NCBI GenBank assembly: GCA_036346275.1
Contig: CM070719.1
Span: forward strand, 32,765,591 to 32,829,590
Source of the DNA: Otatea glauca
Taxonomy: Eukaryota > Streptophyta > Magnoliopsida > Poales > Poaceae
Direction of reading: 5' to 3'
Length of the DNA: 64,000 nt
Shown here: one piece after another, positions 1 to 12,766 of the stretch
Layout: each line of letters opens with the position of its first letter
How positions within the stretch are numbered: position 1 is the stretch's first letter
Program-made: the position numbers and the translations under genes
Notes under the pieces: model-generated
What the model was told of the DNA's origin: nothing
Database searches by the model: none
The model's input: only the letters and a program-made list of their open reading frames with translations

Positions 1-2103
1 AGCAAAGTTTAACTGTAAATACCAATAGTAATTTCATAAAGCATCATTTGATCAAAAGGTAATGGAATAGTAATTGAATTTTATATGACAATTAAAGCAG
101 GTTCCATCTACATGGCTGGCTCCATCCGCCAAACCATAACCCGAGAGTTCCATCTGCTCACGGATTCCCAAAACAACCATTTTCCTTTAAAACAAAACCA
201 TGAAATCTACAATGTGCAAGCGTACCTCGCCTTCCCTTGACCGTGTTCACGGCTACTTAAGTAGTTTTAACTCTGCAGAGTGTGTACACTTTACCCACAA
301 GACATGATCGACTCTTGTTGCCATGCAATTAACACACTTCCTTTGGTGTGTCGGCAGAGAGATCATGACAAGGCCTTTACAATGCACAACCCCACTATTA
401 ACCTCGCCCGCTAAGGTTTCACCGCTGTTAGGGTTCTAGCCGCCAAGATCTGAAGCCCCTCTTGCGCCTACCAACATCCGGCACTCACCAACTGACGAAG
501 CTAATAATGAGACGCACAAATTATTTAGCTAGGTCGTACCCATATAGACTTGTGGTTGTACGGTAGTGCTCGGTCCATGGTAACACACGCTTCGGTCCTT
601 AATTGACTAGGGCGGAACATTCACATACCAAGGTCTCGTGCTTTCTGCACCCGCCAAACATCCATCCGCCCCGGTCTAAACCATTTCCACTTTATTTTAT
701 TTAACTCACAGCAGCAACACCAATTGCCGCAATTTCACAAATAAGTTTAAACAGCATTTGAAATGATTCCCATAATGGCACAATACCGAAACGCTTAAGC
801 TGGACTAAGCAATTCTACTGTTCCATGCTAAACTACTGGATATCACCAAATAAAACAGCTAGTATATATCATCTAGGGTGTCAAAGGTTCGACATGATCA
901 ATATCGATGAGGGTATAACAAACTGGAATTGGCTGGAATTTTGGATTTTCCATAAAAGAATAAAAAGAAAAAGAAATGTCGACCGACACGTGGGACCCAT
1001 GCGTCAGAGACACGGCTCACGGTGGACCGGGTTCACCGAAGAGATCTTGGGGTGACGAGGCAGACCGGCTGAGGTGGCGACACACGGCAACGCTAGGGTG
1101 GACGTGGCGCCGAGGTGGCGGCCACGCGGCGCTGGCACGGGAGCTGAGGTGAATCGGACGACTGGGACGCGGAGGGAGGCGATGCGACGTGGCTAGATCT
1201 GAGCCGCTGGTGGGCGATCGAACGGCCACGACTCACGGCGAGGGCGACGGCGGCACCGCGCGCGGCAACGCCGCGACCCACCGGAGCGGAGGAAGAAGGA
1301 GACAACCGGGGCGAAACTGCGACGGATCGGCTCGGGTTTTTGGGGCAAAAGAGAGCGGAGGACGCGAGGAGTCCAGAGGTGCAAGCGACGGCGGCGGAGA
1401 CTCACCGACGGGGAAGAAAAACGGCGAAGAAGGCTCGGGGCGGCGCAACCATTGGCGAAGCTCGCGCGATGACGACGGGCGACTTCGGCGTGAGGCTAGG
1501 CAAAAGCGACGGCGTGGCGCGGGGAACCTCGGGATGGGGTCCTCGGGGCTTTAAATAGCCCTGGGGAGGCGGGAGCGGCACGGACGCCGAAAACGGCTAG
1601 GAGGCGGCTAGGGTTTCGGCGGCGATGGCGCTGGGCGACGCTTTGCATCGATCCGGTCCGCCCACGGCGCGTCAGGCGGTCTGCGGAGCGGCGAGCTACC
1701 GGTCGGTGGCCGAGAGGAAAAGCGGAGCGGGCCGGGCGAAGAGAGATGGGTCGGAGCAAAACGGGCAGACAAGGAATAGGAGTGGGCCTGCGGGACGGAT
1801 TCGGCCCACGGAGAGATTTAGAAATTAAAACATTTTCCGAATTAAAGAAATTCCAGAAATTCAAATAAAAGCAAATAAATCCAAATAAATATCAAATAAA
1901 TTCAGAAAAATCCCCAAAAATACAGAAAAAATCCTTGAGGCATAATGAACCCAACTAAAACTGAAAATTTTTTGTTTGATGAATAGATTTGTCAAATTAA
2001 ATCCTTTTCATAAATATAAAATTCATATTAAGCTAAAATTAATTCAAGAAAAATGCAAATAGTGAATTTTCAAATTTAAACATTCTAAAACTCCACCCGG
2101 ATT
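1..2103 (-). repeat. Gypsy LTR copy 1, partial
   Basis: Long terminal repeat of a gypsy (Tekay/Del-like) retrotransposon in minus orientation, running off the left edge of the window. Blocks match copy 2 at 2104-4821: the AT-rich leader (1830-2095 against 4555-4815), a GC-rich core (about 970-1800 against 3870-4550), and the conserved segment with 'cgctaagg' and 'tctgcag' (about 270-430 against 2760-2920). Its first 15-20 bases (TGTAACATCCC side) are missing at the junction with copy 2. ORFs in the GC-rich core are chance frames and were not annotated. Confidence 0.75.
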
Positions 2104-4821
2104 TGCAAATCCGAAACCCTTTGTGTATACTAAACTAGTCCAGGATCACGCTAGTACACACAGTGGAAACATAGATGAAATACCATTCCATACAACGAAT
2201 TAACTAGAAAGAAGCAAATTATTATTAAATAAAACAAACGACCTTATGGTCAATGTTTACACCATTACGCCTTAAGGGCTTAAGAAACAAATACTATTGC
2301 AGCAGAAAAGATAACTTGAGCCATTCGACATGCCACAGGCAATCGTCTGGGGAACGCCTTCCTAATTCACGTAGTATTCATAGAATTCCTCCTCATGATA
2401 TTCATTATCTCCTTCAGCAACTGATCAACAAGGGCATAAAGCCGTGAGTACAAACAAAGGTACTCAGCAAGCCGTAGGGGATTGATGCAATATATTCATG
2501 CACGGCTTGACAAGGATGGCTATATGGTTCATTTGCAGAAAGCAATAACTTGAATTGAAATACAATAAATAGATTGAAAGCATATTTATGAAAAGATAAA
2601 TAAATAACTGGTAGATTAGTGATAGACAACAAAACAACAGTGAACTCCCCGTTCACATCCCAACAATTCCACATTCCTCATTTTATGAAACACTCTATAC
2701 CCCGTGTGAAATTCCCGGGCTTGTCCATGACCGCGGATGCGGCTATTTGAATAGTTTTACACTCTGCAGAGGTTGTACAACTTTACCCACAAGACATGAA
2801 CATCTCTTTGTGCAAACGTTACTAACACACTTCCTTTGGTGTGTCGCAGAGATATCATGACAAAGCCTTTACAAAGGTAATCGTCTAAACTCGATACTGA
2901 CCCGCTAAGGATTCGCCCCTTAGGGCCCCCTCTTGCGCCTTGCGAATCTACCCGTCCATCCCGGAACCCACACCACCAACTGGCAGTACTCAAGGCTAGA
3001 CATTCCAAATTAATCAGCTAGGTCTGTCCCATTCCAGACATGTGGTAGTACGGTTAGGCCCAGTTCAATGGCGCACAAGATTAAGTCCTTAAGTTGTCTC
3101 AGGCAAGACATCCACATCCCAATGTGCTAGAAAGCACCCCCTTTACTACACGATCACTTGCCCGAGGGAAAACAATTCGTTCAACCAAGACCAATGGCAA
3201 ACCCCGCCACGGTACCACAAATTTTACAACAATGGCTAATGGCCACGATTCAATATCTCATTAAGTCAAGATTAACATTATTCAACATGTGATATGAATC
3301 CCAACGTATATCTAAGCATGTTTAAGCATAGCTACGATAACCCAATGTTGGTATAATGATTATGTCCAACTAGTAATGTCTCAACCTAGGTTTAACAATG
3401 GATACATGGCATCCCAATTAATCAAGGTGGCATAATGTCAACTAGGTATACATCTACTCCCATTAAATAAGAATTTATATACAAAATAGCATGCAATTGT
3501 AATAAAGTAAATTACTTTTGCAAACATAGGATCAACATGATCAAAGGATTACGACTTGCCTTGCTGATCTAGTGCTGAGTCTTGGTCTTCGAAGTCTTCG
3601 TTCGCTCCCTCGGAATTAGCGTCTACCGGAAAAGAAGCAACGAAACCAAATAAATACAAAACAGAGACTCAAACAAGCTCAAAACTGAAAATAAATAGCT
3701 CTGGAAGATAGATCTTGATTTTAGAAAAATTTAGAAACTTGAATCGCCTCAATCGGAGTTCGTATGAGGGAGAAAGAGCTTCTGGAAAATTAAATCAGAA
3801 AAAATACTGAAAATCAGAAAATCAGAATTTCTAGATTTATTTTTATACGGGAAAAGCGGTTTATTGCGCGACGGCGTCACCGCTCTTGGTGGACTCGGTC
3901 CACGGCACGAGCTCGGTTCACCGTCGCCGGCCCTGGCCGACGCAGCCACCGACGCGATGGTCGACGCGCGCGCACGCCTGCGCCGACGCAGCGGGTGACG
4001 TGGACAAGCCACGCGTCGCTCATCGGTGGCACGGCCAGATCGGGCGGCTGGAAACAGAGCGCGGGCGGCGAAGGACGTGGCCGGATCCGAGACGTCCGCG
4101 GCAGATCGGGCGGTCACGATTCGGCGAAGGAGGACGACGGCGAGCGGCGGCGCGGGCTTACCGGAGGCAAGGAAGAAGACGCGACGCACGGCGACGGATC
4201 GGACCCGGGACAAGGCGGACCGGAAGGGGGCGACCCGGGCAAGACGAAGACGCATCGGTGGCGAAGGAAAAGGCGGTGGAAGCTTCGGCAAGGGCGGCGG
4301 ACTCCGACGAGGTCGCACGGGCGGGGGACGAAGTCTCGGGCGGTGAGACAGAGGGCAACCGAGGCGGTGGAAAACGGCGAAACTCGGAGGGTGTGCGGCG
4401 GCTTAAATAGAGGTATCGGAGGCCGTGTCCGACCCGAACTCCAATACGGCGGCGGACGCGGTTTCAAAGCTGGGCCGAGGCGGAGCAGGCCGACGTGGGA
4501 GCGCGGGTTGAGGCGGTGGCTGGAGAAGATTCGGCCCGAGAGGCTTTTTGAAAATTAAAACGTTTTTTCGATTTTAGAAATTTCTAGAGATTCAAATAAA
4601 TATCAAATAAATTCAGAAAAAATCCCCAAAAATACAAAAAAAATCCTTGGGGCACAATGAACCCAACTAAAATTGAAAATCTTGAGTTTGATGAATAGTT
4701 TAGTCAAATTAAATCCTTTCATTTATGAAAAATTCAAATTAAGCTGGAATTAATTCAAGAAAATGCAAATGGTTTATTTTTGAAATCAAACATTCCAAAA
4801 CTCAAATTTTGGGATGTTACA
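2104..4821 (-). repeat. Gypsy LTR copy 2, about 2.7 kb
   Basis: Read on the minus strand it starts TGTAACATCCCAAAA at 4821 and ends GGATTTGCA at 2104. The same end motif closes the plus-strand LTR at 10829. No polypurine tract or primer-binding site adjoins it, and the bases flanking it (GGATT to the left, GTACG to the right) do not match. It therefore looks like a solo or recombined LTR rather than part of a complete element. It truncates the Tat-type reverse transcriptase to its right. Confidence 0.75.
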
Positions 4822-4868
4822 GTACGGCATATAATAATTTCTACACTTGCGGGTACCGCACCTTAGAT

Positions 4869-5789
4869 TCACTCATGACCTCGCTGACGAAGTAGACCGG
4901 GTGTTGGATCTTCTGCACGTGGCCTGGCTCCTCCCTTTCTACGATGACCGCAGCGCTGACTACATGAGTCGTTGCCGCGATGTAAAGTAGCAGAGGTTCC
5001 TCTGGCATCGGTGAAACCAAGACCAGGGGGCGTCGTTAAGAAGGTCTTCAAATCTTCAAACGCTTGTTGTGCCTCTGGCGTCCATTGGAACTTATCCTGC
5101 TTCTTGAGGAGTTTAAAGAAGGGCATACCTCGCATACCCAATCGGGAAATAAACCTGCTGAGTGCGGCCATGCATCTTGTAAGCTTCTGGACGTCCTTTT
5201 CGCAAGTCGGCGGTTCCATATTTGATATGGCCCTGATCTTCTCTGGGTTGGCCTCAATGCCTCGTTGGGATACGATATACCTGAGCAGTTTTCCCGAAGA
5301 TACTCCGGAAACACACTTCTCGGGATTAAGCTTCATGCTGAAAGCCCTTAGACTCTCGAACGTCTCGGTGAGGTCGGCGATAAGATCCTTCCTCTCCCGA
5401 GTCTTCACCACGACATCGTCCACGTATGCCTCCACATTGCGTCCGAGCTGAGCATGAAAACACCGCTGTATCGCGTGTTGATATGTCGCACCAGCATTTT
5501 TCAACCCGAATGCCATCGTGGTATAGCAAAATGCCCCAAAGGGCATGATGAACGAAGTCTTGATATGATCTTCCGCCTTTAGGCGAATCTGGTGGTACCC
5601 TGAGTAGGCATCAAGGAAACTCAGGATCTCACACCCGGCGGTTGAATCAACCACTTGATCAATCCGAGGTAACCCGAAAGGATCCTTCGGACATGCCTTG
5701 TTGAGATCAGTATAGTCAACGCACATGCGCCAAGTTTTATTCATCTTTTGAACTAGTACAGGGTTTGCCAACCAATCGAGATGATACAC
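4869..5789 (-). pseudogene. Reverse transcriptase segment of the Tat-type gypsy
   Basis: A 306-codon minus-strand stretch with an ordered gypsy RT core: WRMCVDYTDLNKACPKD, SFLDAYSGYHQI, the catalytic YVDDVVV, and the connection region up to FQWTPEAQQAFEDLK. Just beyond that, RNase H is lost where the LTR at 4821 cuts in. RT copies element RNA into cDNA. The catalytic YVDD is intact, but without RNase H, integrase and a 3' LTR the copy cannot act by itself. Confidence 0.9.
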
Positions 5790-6008
5790 TTCTTTGATAA
5801 AACCTGCAGCTAAAAGTTTGGTGATCTCCTACTTGATGGCGTTTCGGCGATCTGGAGTGAACCGCCGAAGCCTTTGCTTGATTGGCTTTGCCTTTTCGTC
5901 GACGTGCAGAGAATGCTCGATCACCTCCCTAGAAACACCCGGCATGTCGGATGGTTTCCAAGCAAAGATGTCCTTGTTAGCCTAGAGGAAGGTGACGAGC
6001 GCGCCTTC

Positions 6009-6788
6009 CTATTTATCCTCGAGCCCTAACCCGATAAGGGTCGTTTTGGACGAGTCGGATGGGTCGAGGATTATTCTCTTGGTTCCTTCGCCAGGCTTTA
6101 TCCCTGACGTGGCCTGCTTCTTGGACGGGATGTCGCCTTCTTCCTGCAATGTGGCAGCCTCTGCCTGGACATTCTTCAGCTCGGCGGCTGCTTCCTGCAG
6201 CTCGGCAAGTTCACAATTCTCTCGGTCGCATTCCAGAGATTGCTTGATGTCACTGCGAACCGTGATGACGCTTCTGGGTCCCGGCATCTTCATCAAGTAG
6301 GTGTAGTGCGGTACAGCCATGAACCGAGCCAGTCCGGGCCTTCCCAAGATGGCGTGATACGCCGTCTCGAAATCCGCTACCTCGAAATCTACGTACTCTG
6401 TCCGGTAGTTGTCTTTGGTGCCGAAAGTAACAGGCAAAGAAATCTGCCCGAGTGGAAAGGAAGACGCCCCAGGGATCACCCCGTGGAACGGCTGTGAGCT
6501 TGGCCTTAGCTCGGAGCGGGGGATGTTCATGTCGTCGAAGGTCTTGACAAACAGGACGTTGAGTCCACTCCCTCCATCAATTAATACTTTTTTGTGCTTT
6601 ACATTGCGAATGACAGGGTTGAGCACTAGAGGGAACTTACCCGGATGTAGAACCCGATTGGGGTGATCCGAGCGATCAAAGGTGATCGGGACCTCAGACC
6701 ACTTTAGATATTGAAATTGCGGTTCCACGCATTGATCTCCGGCGGTAGCTTTGCTTCCGCTTGGACTCGTATCCGGTGGAGCCCCCAT
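6009..6788 (-). pseudogene. Aspartic protease segment of the Tat-type gypsy
   Basis: A 259-codon open stretch on the minus strand. Around residues 60-75 it has VLIDGGSGLNVLF, the retroviral-type aspartic protease active site in the DGGS form usual in Tat elements. Near residue 150 is AILGRPGLA, the second conserved protease motif. The protease would cleave the Gag-Pol polyprotein. The segment ends in a charged Glu-rich linker before RT and is separated from the RT frame by stops around 5790-6005. Confidence 0.8.
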
Positions 6789-6959
6789 ATATGTAGTTCA
6801 GCTCCTGCTCGAGCTCTTGGTAATCGTCCTCGTCTAGAAGGTCTTTCTTCTTGGCTGCCTCATCCTTCGCTAGAGCCGGCTGCTTGTTACTTTCCAGCGC
6901 AAAACGCTTCAGGGTGAAGCAGTCCTTGGCAGCGTGCTTTCCCTTGGGGTGGAAAGGAC

Positions 6960-8627
6960 AGATCGCATCCATAACAATATTATAATCGGGCGTCTCTCTC
7001 CGTGTGACTCAGGGCCGGTTGCGTTCTGTTACCGCAACTAGCTCCTCGCCTTTCCGTTTCTTGTCCTTGTGCTTGGAGGACTCGGCCTTGTCGCCTTTGC
7101 TCTTCTGCTGTGGGTGATCTTCTTGGCGCTCGGCCAGGGCGTCTGAGGCTGTAGCATAGCGGTCGGCCAACGCAAACATCTCCTTTACGGAGGCCGGAGG
7201 TTTCCTGGACATTTTCTTGATTAGATCAGGATCACTTACCCCTTTCTGAAAAGTTGCTGCCACCACCACAGCCTCAGATACGTCCCTGATGGTGTTCTTC
7301 TTCTGCATGAAACGCCGGATAAAATCTCTCAGCGTCTCGTCCTTCTTCTGGTGAAGCTGGTATAGGTCCCACGGGGTGCCAGGCCTCTCGTAGGTTTCCT
7401 AGAAGTTCGCGATAAATTGGTCGCAAAGATCGCTCTAGGAGTCCACCGAGTTCGTAGGAAGTCCCGTGAGCCATGCTTGAGTTGAAGGGGTGAGATTGAC
7501 TGGCAGATAATTCGCCATCACATTCTGATTGCCCCCGACCGCTTTGACCGCGGGGCATAGACTGCGACCAAGCTTAGGATCTCGCTCCCCGTCAAACTTG
7601 ACGATGCCCTTGGGATTGAATCCTTCGGGCCATACCACTCGGTGTAGCCGAGGAGTGAATGCTCAGATCCCGTCAATGGATCTCTCATCATGATAAGGGG
7701 GGAACGGTGTGGCGAGCCTCTGGCTCGGCGATTGTCTTCAATGCGTCGGGGTGGAGTTCGGCGCGGCGAGTCCATGACACGGTGATCGTCGTTGCTCCGA
7801 CCCCGGCGATGATGGTCTCTATGGTCGTCGTAGTCATCGTACCTTCGATCACTTCGTCGATTGTGGCCGGTGCCAAAACGCTCGTAGTCGTCGTGGCACC
7901 TGCGTCGTTCTTCCTCGTCCCACTCTTGCCGTCTGGCGGTGATGTCTTGGCGGAGGTCGCAGTTGAGAATTTGGCGAGTGTCTCCGACTGGTGGTGTAAG
8001 GCGTCGACTGCCGGTATTCCGACTGGTTGCAGTCCGACTGTTAGCGACACGAGTAGCCGCGTGGGAGCGTGAGTGCGCTTCCCCTTCTGGCCTTTCTTGA
8101 TTCTACTGAATCACTGCCGCCGTCACCATGGCCTTGATCTGGGCCACGATCGGGGCTACCAGGCTATCAGACGCAATCATTGGATCCAGTGTATCAAGAA
8201 GCGTCTTGGAGGCGACGACGTTCTGCAGCGGTGTATGGAAGACAGCTTGGTCTACCAACCTGGATTGCAGGATGTCCTCGCGGACATGGCGACTGCGAGA
8301 TCGAAGCGATCGCATCTGTGCCTCCTTTCCCTTACGAAGAAGACGTTCTTTCTCCGCAGCTTCTTGAGTCTCTTGCTGGCACTAGAGATCGGTCTTCTGT
8401 ACTTCTATCGCGAAGATGCCACATAGATCGCAGCAAATTCTTGTGACACCGACTAGTTTACTAGCCGAGTCAGAGCGACATACCTGAGATGGATTAGCCT
8501 GACCACTACCAGATTGGATCTGGTTTAGGTCTAGGCGAACGAGTTCTCCGCGTGCATCTGCGGCGAAGTCCGAGCTTGAAGCTTTGGCGGAGATGAAGGT
8601 GGTGATGATTCCGCTGATTGCTGCCAT
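6960..8627 (-). pseudogene. Gag of the Tat-type gypsy element (broken)
   Basis: Starts at a real ATG (8625-8627) downstream of the primer site. The central part (about 7640-7270) carries the retrotransposon Gag capsid signature with motifs such as LPVNLTPSTQAWLTGLP and DETLRDFIRRFM. The last part (7308-6960) is Lys/Asp/Glu rich and leads to a Cys/His segment (CPFHPKGKHAAKDC, about 6960-6920). Several stops and frame changes break it (for example near 7400 and 7009), so no full Gag can be made. Gag normally assembles the cytoplasmic virus-like particle. Confidence is high for family, lower for exact ends. Confidence 0.75.
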
Positions 8628-8686
8628 CGAGTTTGTAGGAAAAGATTATAGCGCTTCCCCTACCTAGTGCACCAACTTTCGACTTT

Positions 8687-9214
8687 TGTAGTCGGCAATA
8701 AATTTATGGGGCAGGCGCTAGATCTCAAACTCGAAGGTCACACAAGATAAGGGTTTAGACAGGTTCAGGCTCTCACGGAGGAGATAATACCCTAATCCTG
8801 TGTGCTGGGATTATGTGGATCTCTTGGATCTAAGATTGCTCAAAGCGCAATGTGCTCTGGGCGATATGCGATGTGTGTTGTGTTGAGGCGATTGCTCGAT
8901 CCCTCTGGTGTTGCCCGCCCTCTCCCTTATATAATGGGGGTGGGGCGGTTTACAGAGTCCTGATCGGTCTAAGGTATTAGGCCGGTTCTGAGATTCTAGT
9001 CGATTCTGAGATAGAGTTTACATCTTTATCTACCTTATTAATGACTCAGATTACAACCGTATCTTTTATATCTAAATACATATTCAACTGTCTATAGGAT
9101 GTACCCCCTTCCGTACGGCAACACAACTTGGCGAGGAGCTTATCCTTTGGGCCTGTCTTCTCCTCAGGCGATGCTGGGCTAGTCATGAAGATACCTGGTT
9201 TCATATATTCCACA
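8687..9214 (-). repeat. 5' LTR of the Tat-type element
   Basis: On the minus strand it begins TGTGGAATATATG and ends GCCGACTACA, about 528 bp. It carries a TATA-like motif ('attatataaggg' on the minus strand, about 8929-8940) expected for an LTR promoter. The putative primer-binding segment, minus-strand TTGGTGCACTAGG, follows at about 8662-8674. I cannot match it to a specific tRNA by eye. Confidence 0.65.
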
Positions 9215-10829
9215 GAGCGTGAAGAGGATCTGGAAGCTAAGTTCCTAGCATTTTCTCTAGCTAGCATGAATATCGGGGTCGAGATTTTTGTTAAGCGTTG
9301 AGGGGGAGGGGAGGTTTGTAACATTCCATTTTTCACTCTTTAAAAAACCCTTTGTGTAGTGTAGGTCCCCTAAAAATTCTCACCAATTTTCCTTGCTAAT
9401 TAATGCTTAACTAGGAATTTCCAAAATTTAAAATATTTAATTTGAATAATGTGAACCTCAATTAAATTAAAATCAATTTTAGTTGGGTTCCTTGTGTTGC
9501 AAAGAATTTTTCTGTATTTTCTTGGTTTTTTCTGAGTTGATTTGTTATTTATTCAAGCTCATTTGGATTTATTGGATTTTCTAAAATTCAGAAATCAATT
9601 TTATTTCTAAAACCATTGTGGTCCAATTTCCTTCCATGCCTACTGATTATCTCTCGTGTGGTCAGATACACGAGCAGCCTAGTAGGCCACTAGGCCGCTC
9701 CTCCACACAACCCACCAGCTACCCACTTTGTGCCCTACAACTGGCCCACCCTGCCGTTGCTGTTTTTCTTAGTGTGCATGCCCTAGCCATGCACCATGAA
9801 TAGTGCCACCAACCCCTACGACTTCACCTCTTCATCGGCCACCGGCTTGAGCCCTAGAGCTGCTATTCCCGCATTGGAAATCACTGCCGCAAGTCATCTT
9901 GTGCATCTCCGATGAAAGAGCCACCACGCCCTCCACTTGCCATTGCATTCCTCGTTGTTCCAATGAGTAAAGCTTGAAACCAACGACATCATCTCATGTT
10001 CTAGTCCTTCATCTACTCTCCCCTCAAATTGATTTAGTTTCTTGTTTTCTCTGCATAGATCGAGCCAATCTAGTCTGTTCTGTCGAGTGCTTCTTCACCA
10101 CCAAATCCCATCGTCATCGGTGAGTCCCCGTCGCTGTCGACCCCACCATCGAGTTCACTGTTGCATGTTCTATCCGATGCTCCCCTCCCTGTTGCTGAAG
10201 CATCACTACAGCCCTATGCCACCACTGCATATGCCTGGCTATCGCTCACCGCTAATGAAACCACCCATGTCACTAAGATTGCCTCGTCGCATTCTCCCAG
10301 ATGGCATCCTTCGCATGCCCTTAGCCACTGTTGTGGCCGAAGACCATCGGTCCCCACACGTTGCTTGTTGACGTGTCACCGACGTAGACACCACCTCAAC
10401 TCACATGAGCTCTGCCGCCATCAAGGTGCCACCTCTGCATTTTGTGTGCACAACTTGCAGAGTACTTTATGTACTCACCATGCATTAATTATCATTCAGT
10501 TGAAGAAATAGAGGAATCTACACCTACCTTGGAGGAGTTTTGCGAGGTCAAATTGTAGGTCTTGTTCCTCGTTGATTGCTAGTGGCAAGTCAACGATTTC
10601 CACTACAGTTTATCTTCATTCCGATGTAGTTATCTTATTTAGGGCTTGAGCCCTGCGAGGCCTAATAAATGTAAGCTCGACTGTAAGGTCACAACAGTTA
10701 CCTATTTATCAAATCTAGCTTGTTTATTTATAATTAACTGTGTATGGATGATATTTTGTCTATGTTGCCACTGTGTACACTAGTGTGATCTTGGACTAGT
10801 GCAGTATACACAAAAAGTCTGAATTTGCA
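9215..10829 (+). mobile_element. Chromovirus 3' end: chromodomain tail, polypurine tract and 3' LTR
   Basis: Bases 9215-9260 translate to an EREEDLEAKFP-like tail, the end of a gypsy chromodomain. A polypurine tract (about 9299-9316) follows, then an LTR from TGTAACATTCC (9317) to GAATTTGCA (10829), about 1.5 kb. The same tail, polypurine tract and LTR order is seen in the complete element at 41.4-41.65 kb. Everything upstream is lost to the Tat-type insertion and later events. The LTR itself contains only chance ORFs. Confidence 0.75.
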
Positions 10830-11314
10830 TATTTGGGTCCCGCCACTATAGTATCCTTGTGTTAGGGTGGAAGGTGCACAAGGTCTTGTCTATTATCAAC
10901 ATCTGTAACTTTCTAGTTACGGAATCGCAGCTTGGCGACAAGTTTCTGCATGGTGGAGTTGTAGGCTGCCATGGTTTAGAAATACTGGAAGCGTAGGAGG
11001 GTCCATTCACACTGTGCTTCTAGAAGCAGGGCAGATCTTTGTTGGTTATAGCATTCCTTTAGGAAATTCTATAGTGTCAGTGGGTCCTCCTCCATAAACA
11101 CTTGGCCTTCAAATTCGCATGGAGATGGTGCCTTACGAAGTGTAGAGCCACACACTTCGACTTCAGGAAGATCAGAGGCGCCAGTTTTAGGCTAGGTAAT
11201 AGTATCTCCAAGAGATCAAGCTGTCAAATTAATCTTGACATCCATTGTCTGGGTTAGGTAATTGCTACCATTCATGGCAAGCTCAACAAATTCCCTTTTT
11301 GCGATGTCCAACAT
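10830..11314 (-). pseudogene. Copia Gag 5' end (left copia copy)
   Basis: Minus-strand Gag start at ATG 11312-11314, with NGSNYLTQTMDVKINLTA about 15-35 residues in. Further on is the UBN2/copia Gag style (AAYNSTMQKLVAKL, about 10930-10890). The DNA matches the right copia copy at 61520-61640, including the leader just before the ATG (shared ATATGTTGGACATCG). It carries internal stops and is truncated at 10829 by the chromovirus LTR. Copia Gag forms the particle shell. Confidence 0.75.
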
Positions 11315-12116
11315 ATCATATGTTATATCCATGCAACAATGAATTTTACTACTACTAAAATAAATATATTGCATGCACACTCTTGAATCAGTAAATATCG
11401 GTCTATACCTTTTCAGTATATAATTATCTAGAATTTTTCTATCATTTTTCATAATTTTTTACTAATTATCGAGTAGTTTTTAGAGTTACCAAAATAATAG
11501 AAAATTAAATTTAGCACATGTATAAACATGGAATTATTATAGGAAAATAAATCCAGTGATATGGAGCTTCCAATGTGTTCTAGGTCTAAGGTTCAACAAT
11601 TTACGGAAGCCCATATACCAAAAAATTAGTTTCTAAGATTTAATATAAATATTTAGAATTTATTAACAATTTTTTGGGATTACTAAAAACTTTAGGGTCC
11701 AAATGTAAAATTTATGTATCCTGATAAATTTATGTAATTATGCAGAACTTCACAGTTTTTCACAAAATTTATCGTATCCACAAGATTTACGTAACTAACC
11801 GAAAACTCAGCGGTCAAGACGCAAAAATGCCATGGACCATGGGAAATGGCCTTTGGGCTAAATTTAAATAGGCCACTTGGCCCATCGTGCATGTTGATCT
11901 AAGCCGATCGGCCAACGTCACCTAGCGAAAAATAGCGGCAACGCGCACGATGGAGCTAGTGGGCTTGCGGGGCAGTGGGCGTGTGAGGGGAAGCCAACAG
12001 GCTCTCGTGGCATGATACAGGGTGGCCTGATCTTGCAATGGTGAAGATGATAACTTGGACCCGTGAACCCTGATGAACACTGGCGCCAACCACCATTTCG
12101 ATACGACAACCTGATA
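11315..12116 (-). other. Copia leader, gag-proximal half (left copy)
   Basis: AT-rich non-coding DNA between the copia gag start and the insertion site of the gag-only retrotransposon. Bases 11320-11480 align by eye with 61380-61520 of the right copia copy. The other half of the leader resumes at 16018. No gene is visible here. Confidence 0.6.
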
Positions 12117-12121
12117 CACAT

Positions 12122-12766
12122 TGTTGGCGTCAAAAACCTGAAGTAGGGTTTCTGACAACAACACACGGATGAACACACAGTTCGAGGCGTGCGGTCGATT
12201 TGACTGTGTCGACAAGGTAAAAATATGAAATTCTCTCAAAGCCGATCGTGGCGATCAACCGGCTTAGATTTAATCAGCTTGAAGCCGATTAAATCAAGGT
12301 AACAAGGTAAGTCTAATTAGCCAATTAAGGCTAGTTAGAGGATAAAGGCAAATCGATTCTGAAGAAGGCGATGCGCAACAAAATCAAAACAAATCGAACC
12401 TGGGGCGTAATTTGAAGAAGATCAACAATCGGCGATGTGCAACTTTATTGATCAAGATCGAATTACAAAGGCTAAATTACAAGAACTACTCCTAGTTGAC
12501 GAAAAAGTAAATGAAAAAGTAGACGCGAATTGGTTGATTGGCTCTGGGCAGCTTTTCTGATCACCTCTCGACCTCTTTTATACCCATCGTCCGATAGAGT
12601 CCTGGTACGACGCGTTAGGAATAGAATCCGTATCGGCCTCTATTTGGATGGTGCTTTCCTTAACAACCTGTTTCTTTTCCAAATATCTTGATCCGTTATC
12701 CCAATCGTATCTTGTTGATCTTGGACTGCCGATTTTGACCCTATCTGCCAAATTTTGGTGCAAACA
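12122..12766 (-). repeat. LTR (3' in element sense) of the gag-only retrotransposon
   Basis: Direct copy of 15370-16012 with only scattered base differences (for example in the first 60 bases and near 12745). It holds the motif 'cttttatacccatcg' near 12570-12590, which may include the minus-strand TATA region (GGGTATAAAAG). The high LTR similarity suggests a fairly recent insertion. Confidence 0.88.

Larger units (their letters stand above)
4822..9214 (-). mobile_element. Truncated Tat/Retand-type gypsy retrotransposon
   Basis: Minus-strand LTR retrotransposon with one LTR (8687-9214), primer-binding region, gag, protease and reverse transcriptase. It is cut off within the RT region at 4822 by an LTR. 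RNase H, integrase and the 3' LTR are absent. The right boundary falls inside codons of a chromodomain gypsy tail (9215 onward), so it inserted into an older chromovirus. Lineage is assigned from the DGGS-type protease and the Gag/RT style (known features of Tat elements) and is an inference. Confidence 0.8.

Noticed and set aside
1017..1864. Many ORFs on both strands
   Set aside because: GC-rich, stop-poor LTR core. All frames are open, there is no domain, and codon patterns are inconsistent.
3749..4558. ORFs up to 189 codons
   Set aside because: Same GC-rich LTR core as 1000-1800. Frames do not correspond between the two copies.
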